Source: a virus
Reading direction: 5' to 3' (one strand)
IMG/VR virus record: IMGVR_UViG_3300048597_000142
Coordinates: 1-35,773 of that record
DNA length: 35,773 nucleotides
Shown here: in pieces, positions 1 to 6,931 of the stretch
How positions within the stretch are numbered: position 1 is the first letter of the stretch
How the letters are laid out: the number at the start of each line of letters is the position of its first letter
The notes under the pieces: model-generated
What the model saw: only the letters and a program-made list of their open reading frames with translations
Told to the model about the DNA's origin: nothing
Database searches by the model: none
Position numbers and translations under genes: made by a program

Positions 1-127
1 ATAGCCAAAGCAGAGGCAGATGATCGCATCGAGGCGACGTTCGGCCCCGAGGCGCGGCCCGCACCCGACCCAATCCAAGTCGCCACCAGGTCGCTGCTCG
101 ATGCCTGGATCGAAGCTTTCAAGTTTG
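1..127. repeat. Left copy of 127-bp terminal direct repeat
   Basis: These 127 bases are identical to 35647-35773. A reading frame continues through the joined ends without interruption, so the repeat most likely reflects assembly overlap of a circular or circularly permuted genome rather than a biological terminal repeat. 127 is also a common assembler k-mer length. The unique genome would be 35,646 bp. Confidence 0.95.
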
Positions 128-189
128 CCGCCGAGGCGTTCGAGACGATTGGGCCGCTGCTGCAGTCCCTCGAGGTGGACTCCGAGTGA
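1..189 (+). CDS. Hypothetical protein, C-terminal part of junction-spanning gene
   Basis: This is the 3' part (62 codons plus stop) of a 112-residue protein whose 5' part lies at 35497-35646. The frame is open from the first base and stops with TGA at 187-189. The C-terminal half is predicted to be helical and acidic and ends in LEVDSE. The stop overlaps the GTG start of the next gene (GTGA at 186-189), the usual junction in this operon. I do not recognise the family. Small proteins of this kind are common at the end of actinophage early operons, but no function can be assigned. Confidence 0.85.
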   Translation: MAKAEADDRIEATFGPEARPAPDPIQVATRSLLDAWIEAFKFAAEAFETIGPLLQSLEVDSE

Positions 190-1094
190 CATCTACGAAA
201 CCAACCAACGCCGGCGCGCCGCTCATGGTGTACCCGCGTCTGCGGGTGAAGATGGCCGCGCTGTCGATCGAGGCGTACGTCGTGCTGAACAAGGTGTGGC
301 TGTACTGCCAGGACGCAGGCAACGGCGGCCGGTTCCACGTCGGCGAACTCCCGGCCGCCTGCGATCGCCTCCTCACCCCCGGCAAGCTGCAACGCGCGGT
401 CGCCGAGCTCGAACGGGCCACGATGACACACCAGGACGGCTCCACGTCGCCGCTGTGGCTCACCGTCGAATCCGATCACGTGCTGATGCCCGAGTGGTGG
501 ATCGAACTGAACCCCGGCGCTGACGTGTGGCAGGACGACACGCTGCGCTGGCGTCGCCAACGCAACAAGGAACTCCACGCACCCAAGCTCGAGCAGCTGC
601 GCGAGAAGATCCGCAAACGAGACCGGAACCTGTGCCGGTACTGCGGTCGCCGTGTGAAGTGGGGAGCGAACAACGCCCCGCACGGCGCCACCTACGACCA
701 CGTCGATCCCGACGAAGGCAACACCCTGAGCAACGTTGTGGTTGCTTGTCGCCAATGCAATGGCCGCAAGAAGGACCGCACCCCGGAGCAGTGGATCGAA
801 GAAGATCCTGCCCAGGGCCTGTCGTTGCTCCCGGCAGGGACCACCGCTGACCAGGTAGCGGCCGTCCGGACTGCGAGGGACGGACCACCCGAAGGTTCAT
901 CCCAAGTCGAACCACGGTTCGACCGTGTCGGCCGCTCGCGCGCGAGACCGTCCCGGGTCGAACCCGAGTCGAACCGAGTCGAACCGCACAGGGCTCCTGC
1001 TTCGTCGCGCCCGTCGCTAGTTCCTCCGATCGAGTTCGTTCCACCTCCTGATGATTCGCACTACCCGTTCCACGAAGGAGACATTCCGGCATGA
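186..1094 (+). CDS. Putative replication protein with HNH nuclease domain
   Basis: A 302-residue protein starting at GTG in a GTGA overlap. Residues 15-125 look like the winged-helix, DnaD/initiator-like N-terminal region of actinophage replication proteins, with short hydrophobic helices around residues 20-42 and a WWIEL strand near 104. Residues 135-205 form an HNH nuclease of the Cys4 type: C150-x2-C153, then DH at 171-172, N183, and C188-x2-C191-N followed by RKKDRTPEQ. The tail from residue 235 is disordered and contains repeated VEP triplets, which at DNA level are the GTCGAACC repeats. It is the only candidate replication gene in the genome. The HNH call is firm. The replication role is inferred from the N-terminal region, the position and the repeats, and a homing-type or packaging-linked nuclease is the alternative. 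Confidence 0.75.
   Translation: MTSTKPTNAGAPLMVYPRLRVKMAALSIEAYVVLNKVWLYCQDAGNGGRFHVGELPAACDRLLTPGKLQRAVAELERATMTHQDGSTSPLWLTVESDHVLMPEWWIELNPGADVWQDDTLRWRRQRNKELHAPKLEQLREKIRKRDRNLCRYCGRRVKWGANNAPHGATYDHVDPDEGNTLSNVVVACRQCNGRKKDRTPEQWIEEDPAQGLSLLPAGTTADQVAAVRTARDGPPEGSSQVEPRFDRVGRSRARPSRVEPESNRVEPHRAPASSRPSLVPPIEFVPPPDDSHYPFHEGDIPA
906..985. repeat. Cluster of five GTCGAACC 8-mers; iteron-like, candidate origin
   Basis: Direct copies of GTCGAACC lie at 906-913, 957-964, 968-975 and 978-985. An inverted copy at 916-923 makes a perfect 8-bp inverted repeat with the first (2-bp spacer). The last three are spaced 11 and 10 bp, about one helical turn. They lie inside the coding sequence of the putative replication protein, in its disordered linker, as the lambda ori iterons lie in gene O. 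No obvious AT-rich unwinding element is seen next to them, so the origin call is tentative. A coding-level VEP repeat is the alternative. Confidence 0.45.
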
Positions 1095-1810
1095 GTGATG
1101 TTCGTCGGTTGGTTGATCATCTGCGCGACACGGTCGAGGTGGTGATTCGTTCGATGGGCCCGGCGGTGGTGCAGTTGCAGGAGTGGTCGGGTGAGTTCCG
1201 TGCGTCGACGTCGGACGCTCCGCCGGATTGTTCGCCGGGTTCGTTGGAGCCGGCGGAGACGCGGGTGCGGTTGACGAAGGTCGAGGCTGACGCGGCGAAT
1301 CCGGATGAGGCGCGCCGCAAGCTGGTGCGTGCCTACGTCCTGGTCGACGAGCTCGTCCTCGACGCCGAGCGTCTGTCGCGGTCGACCGGTTCGCCATCGA
1401 TCCCCGCACCCGATCACCGCCTGGCGGCCCGGCTGGCGTTCATCGCCTGGCACGTGAATCGTTGCATCGAGATCTCACCCCCCGGGTCGGAGCTCGGCCG
1501 GGTCGAGCACGCCGTCCGTTCAGCGAACGAGCTGGCCGGCATCTGCTCGAGCTATCAGCCCCCGACCGATTCCGATGGTCCACCCGCCGGCGGCTGTGTC
1601 GCGCACGCCCGAGCGAACTCGTGGGAGCCGATCGACCCGAGGTATGCCCGTCACCAGTTGTGCCGCAAGTGCGGCGAGTTCAAGCACCTCCACGGTCAGC
1701 TCCCACCGCCGGCCCTCGTCAGGTTCGCGATCAAGCAGGGCTGGCCCCATGCGACCGCACCGTCGGCGCTGCGTCGATTCGGTGTCGCACCTCGCCGGTC
1801 TGCGGGATGA
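1091..1810 (+). CDS. Hypothetical protein with C-terminal zinc-ribbon-like motif
   Basis: A 239-residue protein that starts in an ATGA overlap with the HNH gene. The N-terminal two thirds (1-150) are mostly helical, beginning VRRLVDHLRDTVE. The last 75 residues carry a Cys/His set: C169-x-x-H, then C191-x2-C194 and H199-x-H, followed by LPPPALVRFAIKQGW. This C-terminal pattern resembles an uncharacterised actinophage family with a short treble-clef or zinc-ribbon end. That points to nucleic-acid binding, but no enzymatic motif is visible. It is part of the long early operon, and the next small zinc protein overlaps it by 4 nt. Confidence 0.8.
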   Translation: MSDVRRLVDHLRDTVEVVIRSMGPAVVQLQEWSGEFRASTSDAPPDCSPGSLEPAETRVRLTKVEADAANPDEARRKLVRAYVLVDELVLDAERLSRSTGSPSIPAPDHRLAARLAFIAWHVNRCIEISPPGSELGRVEHAVRSANELAGICSSYQPPTDSDGPPAGGCVAHARANSWEPIDPRYARHQLCRKCGEFKHLHGQLPPPALVRFAIKQGWPHATAPSALRRFGVAPRRSAG

Positions 1811-1974
1811 CGATGGTCCGTCCACCTCGCGACGGAGAGCAGGTTGCTGTCGAGTGCTGGTGTCAGGCCGAGGTTGTGTGGGTGCTTGTGGAGGATGTGC
1901 GTCGAGGGCAGACCGGACGGTGTCGCCGTGGTCGCCGGTGCTGGCAGGATCGACCGAAGAGCGCGAATGCTTGA
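1807..1974 (+). CDS. Small zinc-knuckle-like protein (55 aa)
   Basis: A 55-residue reading frame starting in an ATGA overlap with the upstream stop. It has a CWC pair near residues 20-22, a VWVLVEDVRRGQTGRC segment and a further Cys near residue 45. This C-x-C...C...C arrangement with a central RRGQTGRC is familiar from short zinc-finger-like actinophage proteins, although I cannot name a Pfam family with certainty. It is the last gene of the early operon; the next features are the possible promoter at 1971 and the tRNA. It could be a small DNA- or RNA-binding regulator. Confidence 0.65.
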   Translation: MTMVRPPRDGEQVAVECWCQAEVVWVLVEDVRRGQTGRCRRGRRCWQDRPKSANA

Positions 1975-1999
1975 CACGAATGACACGCGTGTGATTAGC
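1971..1999 (+). promoter_or_regulatory. Possible promoter for tRNA and late genes
   Basis: TTGACA at 1971-1976, a 17-bp spacer and ATTAGC at 1994-1999 form a plausible sigma70-type promoter, about 45 bp upstream of the tRNA. TGACACG is directly repeated (1972-1978 and 1981-1987), and ACACGCGTGT at 1983-1992 is a palindrome within the spacer that could be an operator. The -10 match is weak. Its position between the early operon and the tRNA-terminase block suits a late promoter. Confidence 0.4.
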
Positions 2000-2044
2000 T
2001 TCCGACATTCGTTGAGTGGGCCCAGTGTCCCTCCGAATCCCCTG

Positions 2045-2117
2045 AGCGACGTGGAGCAGTTGGCAGCTCGTCGGGTTCATATCCCGAAGGTCGTGCGTTC
2101 GAGTCGCACCGTCGCCA
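2045..2117 (+). tRNA. Initiator-type tRNA-Met (anticodon CAT)
   Basis: A full 73-nt cloverleaf. Acceptor arms are 2045-2051 and 2110-2116, D-stem GAGC/GCTC, anticodon stem TCGGG/CCCGA with loop TTCATAT (CAT at 2078-2080), variable loop AGGTC, and T-stem GTGCG/CGCAC with loop TTCGAGT; the discriminator is A2117. Three marks of bacterial initiator tRNA are present: an unpaired 1-72 position (A2045 against C2116), an A11:U24 pair in the D-stem, and three consecutive G:C pairs at the base of the anticodon loop. The D-to-anticodon region closely resembles E. coli tRNA-fMet as I recall it. CCA is not encoded (ACAA follows), so the host must add it. An elongator Met or Ile2 tRNA is less likely because of the A11:U24 and GGG:CCC features. 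Confidence 0.93.
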
Positions 2118-2124
2118 CAAGCTG

Positions 2125-2421
2125 ATGGCCGGCCGTAGGAAGCCGTGGCACTCGGGCCGCTATCAGGCTGATGCTGCACTGGTGCGTCGGATGGCGTACC
2201 TGAACCCTGGCACTCGGTGCGTCACGTGTCGTCGGACGTTGGCCGAGATCCGTCTGGTTCACTCGACCGTGAAGTGGACCGCCGGTCACCTGAACGACTC
2301 CGAGGTCGGCGGCCAGCTCGGCCCCGAGTGCAGTCGCTGCAACTACAGCCGTGGCGCAGCGATGGGCAACCGTCGCCGCCGCACCCGGATCGTTCGCAAC
2401 CCGTCCTCGAGGGACTGGTGA
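2125..2421 (+). CDS. HNH endonuclease upstream of terminase
   Basis: A 98-residue basic protein. C33-x2-C36 and a second pair C-x2-C near residues 69-72 bracket a GHLNDSEVGG segment, giving the zinc-stabilised HNH fold; the C-terminus is arginine-rich. Small HNH proteins beside the terminase genes are common in HK97-like phages and in several systems are needed for terminase cleavage of cos or pac DNA. The gene starts 7 nt after the tRNA. I see no Shine-Dalgarno sequence, because the upstream bases are the tRNA acceptor stem, so translation may depend on tRNA 3' processing leaving an almost leaderless mRNA. Confidence 0.8.
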   Translation: MAGRRKPWHSGRYQADAALVRRMAYLNPGTRCVTCRRTLAEIRLVHSTVKWTAGHLNDSEVGGQLGPECSRCNYSRGAAMGNRRRRTRIVRNPSSRDW

Positions 2422-2519
2422 CCGGGAAGGGGAGGGGTACCCCGATCACGGGCACCTCCACCACCCCGCAAGACCCCGGACGCATCTGTCGTCTCTCTCT
2501 GACAGGTCGAGGAGGCCCG

Positions 2520-2951
2520 ATGGCACCTCGCAAGACTGCACCGGTGAAGAAGGCTGCTGCGAAGCGTTCTGCGCCCCGCAAGCGCCCGGCTGCATCGAAA
2601 AACGTCACGAAGTCGCCACCGGCTCGGCCTCGGAAAGCTCCTGCGAAGCGCGCCGCGAAACCGCCCGCCGATCCTGCGCCGACGGCCGAGGTCGTTCACG
2701 AGATCGGCGTGCTGAAGGCCGTGGAGGCGTTCATCGCGTCGTCGGAGATCACCGGTCAAGCCCGGGTGAAAGCCGAGATCGCCCGCAAGCTCGCCACCGC
2801 CCTCGACTCCGCTGACCCTCCGACAGCGCCGGCGCTCGCCCGCGAGCTGCAGACCGCCCTGATCGGGATCTTGCCGAGGGACGCGGAGGAACATGACGAC
2901 TGGACCACGCGACTGGGTGCCGCCGAGGATCGGAACGCCAAGGGATCCTGA
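2520..2951 (+). CDS. Putative terminase small subunit
   Basis: A 143-residue protein with a strong ribosome site (GAGGAGG about 5 nt before ATG). Residues 1-55 are a Lys/Ala/Pro-rich, histone-H1-like basic tail. Residues 62-125 form a helical region ending in a domain rich in A, L and R that resembles the C-terminal part of actinophage small terminases. It lies directly before the large subunit and overlaps it by 59 nt, the usual position for the DNA-recognition subunit that brings the large terminase to cos or pac. The call rests more on position and composition than on a firm motif. A nucleoid-like packaging protein is the alternative. Confidence 0.6.
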   Translation: MAPRKTAPVKKAAAKRSAPRKRPAASKNVTKSPPARPRKAPAKRAAKPPADPAPTAEVVHEIGVLKAVEAFIASSEITGQARVKAEIARKLATALDSADPPTAPALARELQTALIGILPRDAEEHDDWTTRLGAAEDRNAKGS

Positions 2952-4428
2952 CTGCGAAACGTACGGCGGCCAGGTCGCCGAGGTCGCTGACCGGCTCGGC
3001 ACCCCGCTGATGCCATGGCAGCAGCACGTCATGGACGTCGCCTACGAGATCGACCCCGCCACCGGCCGTCTGCGCTACGACGAAGTCGTGTTGACGATCA
3101 TGCGCCAGTCCGGCAAGACGACGGCTGTGCGTGCGAAGAAGGTGTGGCGGTGCACGGTCGCCTCACACCGGCTCGGTCCGCAGGTCGCGATGTACACCGC
3201 GCAGACCCGTGCCGCTGCCCGCAAGAAGCTCGAGCGCGACTTCATCGAGTCGCTCCGAGCCGCTCAGGATCGGGGCTCGTTCCTCGAGATCCGCAACCCG
3301 AAAGCCCGACCGACAAAGTCGACTCGGCAGTGGAAGGCGTCGCTCAACAACGGCCAGGAGCATCTGCTGTTCGGCCGCGGGAACTACCTGCAGATCGACG
3401 CCCCGAACCGTGAAGCCGGCCACGGTGACACGATCGACGACGCCACGATCGACGAAGCGTTCGCCCACCAGTCCGACGACGTCGAGCAGGCCGCCGTTCC
3501 GGCGATGGCGACCCGCAAGGACCGCCAACTCTGGGTGGTGTCCACGGCGGGTGACGAGAAGTCGTACTACTTCTGGCCGAAGGTCCGAGACGGCCGCCGC
3601 TCCGTCGAAGCTGGCACCGCATCGAACGTCGCCTACTTCGAGTGGTCGCTTCCACCCGAGGCAGACATCGACGACGAGGACGCCTGGTGGGAGTACATGC
3701 CCGCCCTCGGCCGCACCATCGACGTCGAGTTCATCCGCCGAGAGCTCGCCAAGGCCCGCCGCCGAGTCGACGAGAACGGCGAGGACCTGTTCCGCCGTGC
3801 CTACTGCAACCAGTGGGTGCGCATCCCGATCCTCGGCGACCTCGAACGCACCCAGATCATCGACCCCGCCACCTGGCAAGAACGTCACACACCAGGCGCA
3901 GTACACGTCGGCGACATCGCACTCGGTGTCGACGTCTCCTCAGACGGCGACACCACCGCACTCACCGCCTCCGGACGATGCGCCGACGGCCGAGTACTCG
4001 ACGAAGTGATCCACTTCGACCCGGGCACGTTCTGGCTCGAGCAACGCCTGTCCGAGCTCGTGCAACGCTACGCACCGGTCGCTATCGCCTACGACGCCGG
4101 CGGCCCCGCCCGAGTCATGGCCCCCGAGATCGCCCGAGCCGCCGGCGACACCCCACTCGTGAAGCTGTCCGGCCGTGAATGGTCAGCAGCGTGCGAAGGG
4201 TACGTGCTCGCCGTCAACGAGAACCGGGCCTGTCACCTCGACCAGGACTGGCTCAACGGTGCCGTCGAAGGTGCCGGCAAGAAACTCCGAGGCGACGGCT
4301 GGCTGTGGGACCGGCTCACCGCCATGTCCGACATCGCACCGCTGGCCGCGGTGACCGCATCACACCGGGCCATCGAAGCCCACGTGCCAGACACGTCGGC
4401 CGCCGAGCCATGGTTCGCATTCTCCTGA
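2893..4428 (+). CDS. terL: Terminase large subunit
   Basis: A 511-residue DNA-packaging ATPase and nuclease. The Walker A motif is RQSGKTT at residues 71-77. A Walker B-like ATIDEAF follows at about 184-190, and STAG near 217-220 fits the coupling motif. The C-terminal RNase H-like nuclease is marked by GVDVSSDGDTTAL (D347) and IAYDAGGP (D401). Length is normal for the HK97-type family. ATG 2893 follows GGAGGA at a good distance and overlaps the small subunit gene. It cuts concatemeric DNA and pumps it into the prohead through the portal encoded just downstream. Confidence 0.95.
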   Translation: MTTGPRDWVPPRIGTPRDPDCETYGGQVAEVADRLGTPLMPWQQHVMDVAYEIDPATGRLRYDEVVLTIMRQSGKTTAVRAKKVWRCTVASHRLGPQVAMYTAQTRAAARKKLERDFIESLRAAQDRGSFLEIRNPKARPTKSTRQWKASLNNGQEHLLFGRGNYLQIDAPNREAGHGDTIDDATIDEAFAHQSDDVEQAAVPAMATRKDRQLWVVSTAGDEKSYYFWPKVRDGRRSVEAGTASNVAYFEWSLPPEADIDDEDAWWEYMPALGRTIDVEFIRRELAKARRRVDENGEDLFRRAYCNQWVRIPILGDLERTQIIDPATWQERHTPGAVHVGDIALGVDVSSDGDTTALTASGRCADGRVLDEVIHFDPGTFWLEQRLSELVQRYAPVAIAYDAGGPARVMAPEIARAAGDTPLVKLSGREWSAACEGYVLAVNENRACHLDQDWLNGAVEGAGKKLRGDGWLWDRLTAMSDIAPLAAVTASHRAIEAHVPDTSAAEPWFAFS

Positions 4429-4442
4429 AAGGGGACCGCCCG

Positions 4443-4664
4443 ATGTCGTCGTTCGTTGAGCGTGCGGTCGCTGAGGCGACCGGCACGAAGCCGTCGCGAA
4501 TTCTGCTCACGATCCTGGCCGCACCGTTCTACCTGCTCGGTCTGCTGGTCGGCCTGGTCGTGGTGGTCGCGGTGGTGGCGTTCGGTGCGGTGAAGCTGGG
4601 TGTCGTCGACGTCCGCCGGCACGCCGAACGAACCCCGCCGGCCATCGTCGATGGTGACAGCTGA
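4443..4664 (+). CDS. Small single-pass membrane protein
   Basis: A 73-residue protein with a short polar N-terminus, one strong hydrophobic stretch at residues 21-52 (possibly two short helices, Val/Leu-rich) and a polar C-terminus. A purine-rich AAAGGGG precedes the ATG, and the stop overlaps the portal start by 1 nt (TGATG). Its place between terminase and portal is unusual for a membrane protein. I do not recognise the family. It could act in host membrane modification or superinfection exclusion, but nothing in the sequence shows this. Confidence 0.7.
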   Translation: MSSFVERAVAEATGTKPSRILLTILAAPFYLLGLLVGLVVVVAVVAFGAVKLGVVDVRRHAERTPPAIVDGDS

Positions 4665-6463
4665 TGCCGGGTCTGTTGGACCGGATCGCGGGGCAGCGCA
4701 AGGCGGCGTTCTCGCAGCCGAATTTCTGGACGTTGCCGGACATGTTCTCGACGGCACCGGTCGGTGCGTCCGAGACGGTGGAGAACAACTTCGCCGAGTA
4801 CGTCACCAAGCTGTACAAGGCCAACGGCATCGTCGCTGCGTGCATCGGTGCGCGGATGTTGCCGTTCTCCGAGGCCCGGTTCCAGTACCAGGAGGTCATC
4901 GACGGCCGCCCTGGTCGTCTCTTCGACGGCCCCGGTCTCGAGATCCTGAAGACACCGTGGACGAACGCGACAACCGGTGACCTGTTGTCACGGATGGAGC
5001 AGGAAGGCTCGATCGCCGGGAACTCGTACTGGACGCCCGTGAACGGCCGGCTGCGTCGCCTGCGACCGGACTGGGTGAAGATCCTGTCCGGTGTCGCCGG
5101 CGACCCGGAGGCATCACCGTTCGATCTCGACGCCGAGATCCTCGCCTACATCTACCATCCCACCACGACGGTGAACGGGCGGCGCCCCGATCCGGTGGTC
5201 CTGACCCCTGACCGGGTGGTGCACTACGCACCGATCCCCGATCCGCTGGCGCAGTGGCGTGGCATGTCGTGGCTGACCCCGATCGTCCGTGAGATCCAGG
5301 CCGACACGCACGCCACGAAGCACAAGCTCGCCTACTTCGAGAACGGCACCGCCCTGAACGTCGTCATCAAGTACGACGCAGCGGTGAAGCCCGAGGATCT
5401 GCCCCGCTATCAGGCCATCTTCGATCAGGCGCACAAAGGGTCCGGCAAGGCGTACAAGACGCTCCACCTCGGCGGCGGCGCCGACGCCTCCGTGCTCGGC
5501 GCTGACCTGAAGTCCATCGACTTCAAAGCCGTGCAGGGTGCCGGAGAGTCCCGCATTGCCGCTGCCGCTGGCGTGGGGGCGATCATTGCTCGTCTGTCGG
5601 AGGGGATGCAGGGTTCGTCGCTGAACCAGGGCAACTACGGTGCCGCCAAGCGGCAGTTCGCCGACATGACGCTCCGCCCGTTGTGGCGTTCGGCAGCCGG
5701 GTCGCTCGCCAAGATCTCCAGCGTGCCCGGCGGCGCCCGCCTTTGGATCGATGTCCGCGACGTCGAGTTCCTCAAGGAGGACCGCAAAGACGCCGCCGAG
5801 ATCCTGCAGCTGTCGGCCACCACGATCCGATCATTGGTCGACGCCGGCTACGACCCTGACGCCGTGATCGACGCCGTCGAAGCCGACGACCTGTCCCGGC
5901 TCACCGGCAAACACTCCGGCCTCTACAGCGTCCAGCTCCAAGAGCCGGGTGCCGGCGACACCGATTCCGCACGAGCGTTGTCGACGGCCGAGCAGCTACA
6001 GAAGCTGTATCTGGCGGTGGGCAAGGTCATCACGGCCGATGAGGCTCGAGCGATCGCCGGTATCGCCGGCGGCTTCACTCCAACAACGGAGAAGCAGATG
6101 ACGCGTGAGGAGTTCCGTGACGAGCTCGCCGAGCTCAAACTGTCCGGCCTACAGGCTCAGCCGTCAATCACGGTGAACGCCCCACCGATGACGGTGGATG
6201 CGCCGCAGATCTTCGTCGACGCCCAGTTGATCGCCGACGCAATCGTGCAACAAGCCGCCCCCACGGTCAACGTGACCGTCCCCGCCGCCGAGGTCACCGT
6301 CAACGTCGACCCGACACCTGTGACGGTCGCCCCGGCCGAGGTGACCGTGATCTCAGGTCCCGTGCCCGAAGTGAACGTGACCGTCGAAGCACCCCGCTCC
6401 AAGCACCGTGTGCGCCGCGACGCTCAAGGCAACATCATCGAAGTGATCGAGGAGCCCTCCTAA
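4664..6463 (+). CDS. Portal protein (HK97-type)
   Basis: A 599-residue protein. The core (about residues 30-410) has the HK97-type portal pattern: VYE-like N-terminal helices, a GNSYW strand, a VVHYAPIPDPLAQWRGMSWL segment, and the helical stem ending in a Q-rich GMQGSSLNQGNYGAAKRQF region. It forms the dodecameric ring at one vertex through which DNA is packaged and to which the tail attaches. The last 120 residues are an unusual extension: predicted strands rich in Val and Thr with repeated VTV/VNV units, ending in a basic-acidic tail (RVRRDAQGN). Such an extension is not needed for portal function and may be a surface or capsid-contact domain. Confidence 0.9.
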   Translation: MPGLLDRIAGQRKAAFSQPNFWTLPDMFSTAPVGASETVENNFAEYVTKLYKANGIVAACIGARMLPFSEARFQYQEVIDGRPGRLFDGPGLEILKTPWTNATTGDLLSRMEQEGSIAGNSYWTPVNGRLRRLRPDWVKILSGVAGDPEASPFDLDAEILAYIYHPTTTVNGRRPDPVVLTPDRVVHYAPIPDPLAQWRGMSWLTPIVREIQADTHATKHKLAYFENGTALNVVIKYDAAVKPEDLPRYQAIFDQAHKGSGKAYKTLHLGGGADASVLGADLKSIDFKAVQGAGESRIAAAAGVGAIIARLSEGMQGSSLNQGNYGAAKRQFADMTLRPLWRSAAGSLAKISSVPGGARLWIDVRDVEFLKEDRKDAAEILQLSATTIRSLVDAGYDPDAVIDAVEADDLSRLTGKHSGLYSVQLQEPGAGDTDSARALSTAEQLQKLYLAVGKVITADEARAIAGIAGGFTPTTEKQMTREEFRDELAELKLSGLQAQPSITVNAPPMTVDAPQIFVDAQLIADAIVQQAAPTVNVTVPAAEVTVNVDPTPVTVAPAEVTVISGPVPEVNVTVEAPRSKHRVRRDAQGNIIEVIEEPS

Positions 6464-6930
6464 TGGCCACCGGAAACATGCTCACCAACCGAGGCAAGCT
6501 CCTGCTGATGCAGGGCATCTGGGACGACGCCGGGGCGACAGCGATCCGCATGGGACTCGTCAAGGTACAGCCGGCAGGTGCCGACACCCAGGCCGAGGTG
6601 GACGACCTGAACACCGTCAACGATCTCCTCGTCACAGCAGGCGCCACCGAGTGCGACTTCACCAACTACGCCCGCAAGAACCTGTCCCGCTCGAACGCCG
6701 CCGAGGACGACACGAACAACCGCGTCAACCTCGACGCCGCCGACGTGGTGTGGACCGCAGCGGGCGGCGCGGCGAACAACACGATCCTCGGTGCGTTCTA
6801 CTACGACGCCACCACCGACACGAACGACACCACCCGCCTCCTGATCGGCATCGACTGGTTCGCGACCGGCATCTCCACCAACGGCGGCGACTTCACCTAC
6901 GCGATCGCCGACCTGATCCGGGCGGCCTGA
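6463..6930 (+). CDS. Putative virion protein, uncharacterised
   Basis: A 155-residue protein with no signal peptide or membrane helix. It resembles a widespread but uncharacterised phage family of about 150 residues that begins with a TNRGK-L-L motif, has AEVDDLN, the FTNYARK-LSR motif near residues 65-75, NNRVNLDAADVVWTAAGG near 86-105, and ends FTYAIADLIRAA. The composition (beta-rich, many T/N/D) fits a structural or decoration protein. It sits between portal and protease with two other probable virion proteins. The exact role is unknown. Confidence 0.7.
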   Translation: MATGNMLTNRGKLLLMQGIWDDAGATAIRMGLVKVQPAGADTQAEVDDLNTVNDLLVTAGATECDFTNYARKNLSRSNAAEDDTNNRVNLDAADVVWTAAGGAANNTILGAFYYDATTDTNDTTRLLIGIDWFATGISTNGGDFTYAIADLIRAA

Positions 6931-6931
6931 C

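Noticed and set aside
1-127. Biological terminal repeat of a linear genome
   Set aside because: The length equals a common assembler overlap, the repeat lies inside a gene, and it is far from the terminase start.
2045-2117. tRNA as the attachment site of the prophage
   Set aside because: It is a complete tRNA about 11 kb from the integrase around the circle; integrases usually use a tRNA 3' end beside their own gene.
2434-2443. GGGGTACCCC palindrome as terminator before the terminase genes
   Set aside because: Only 5 bp per arm with no loop; too weak to support a terminator call.
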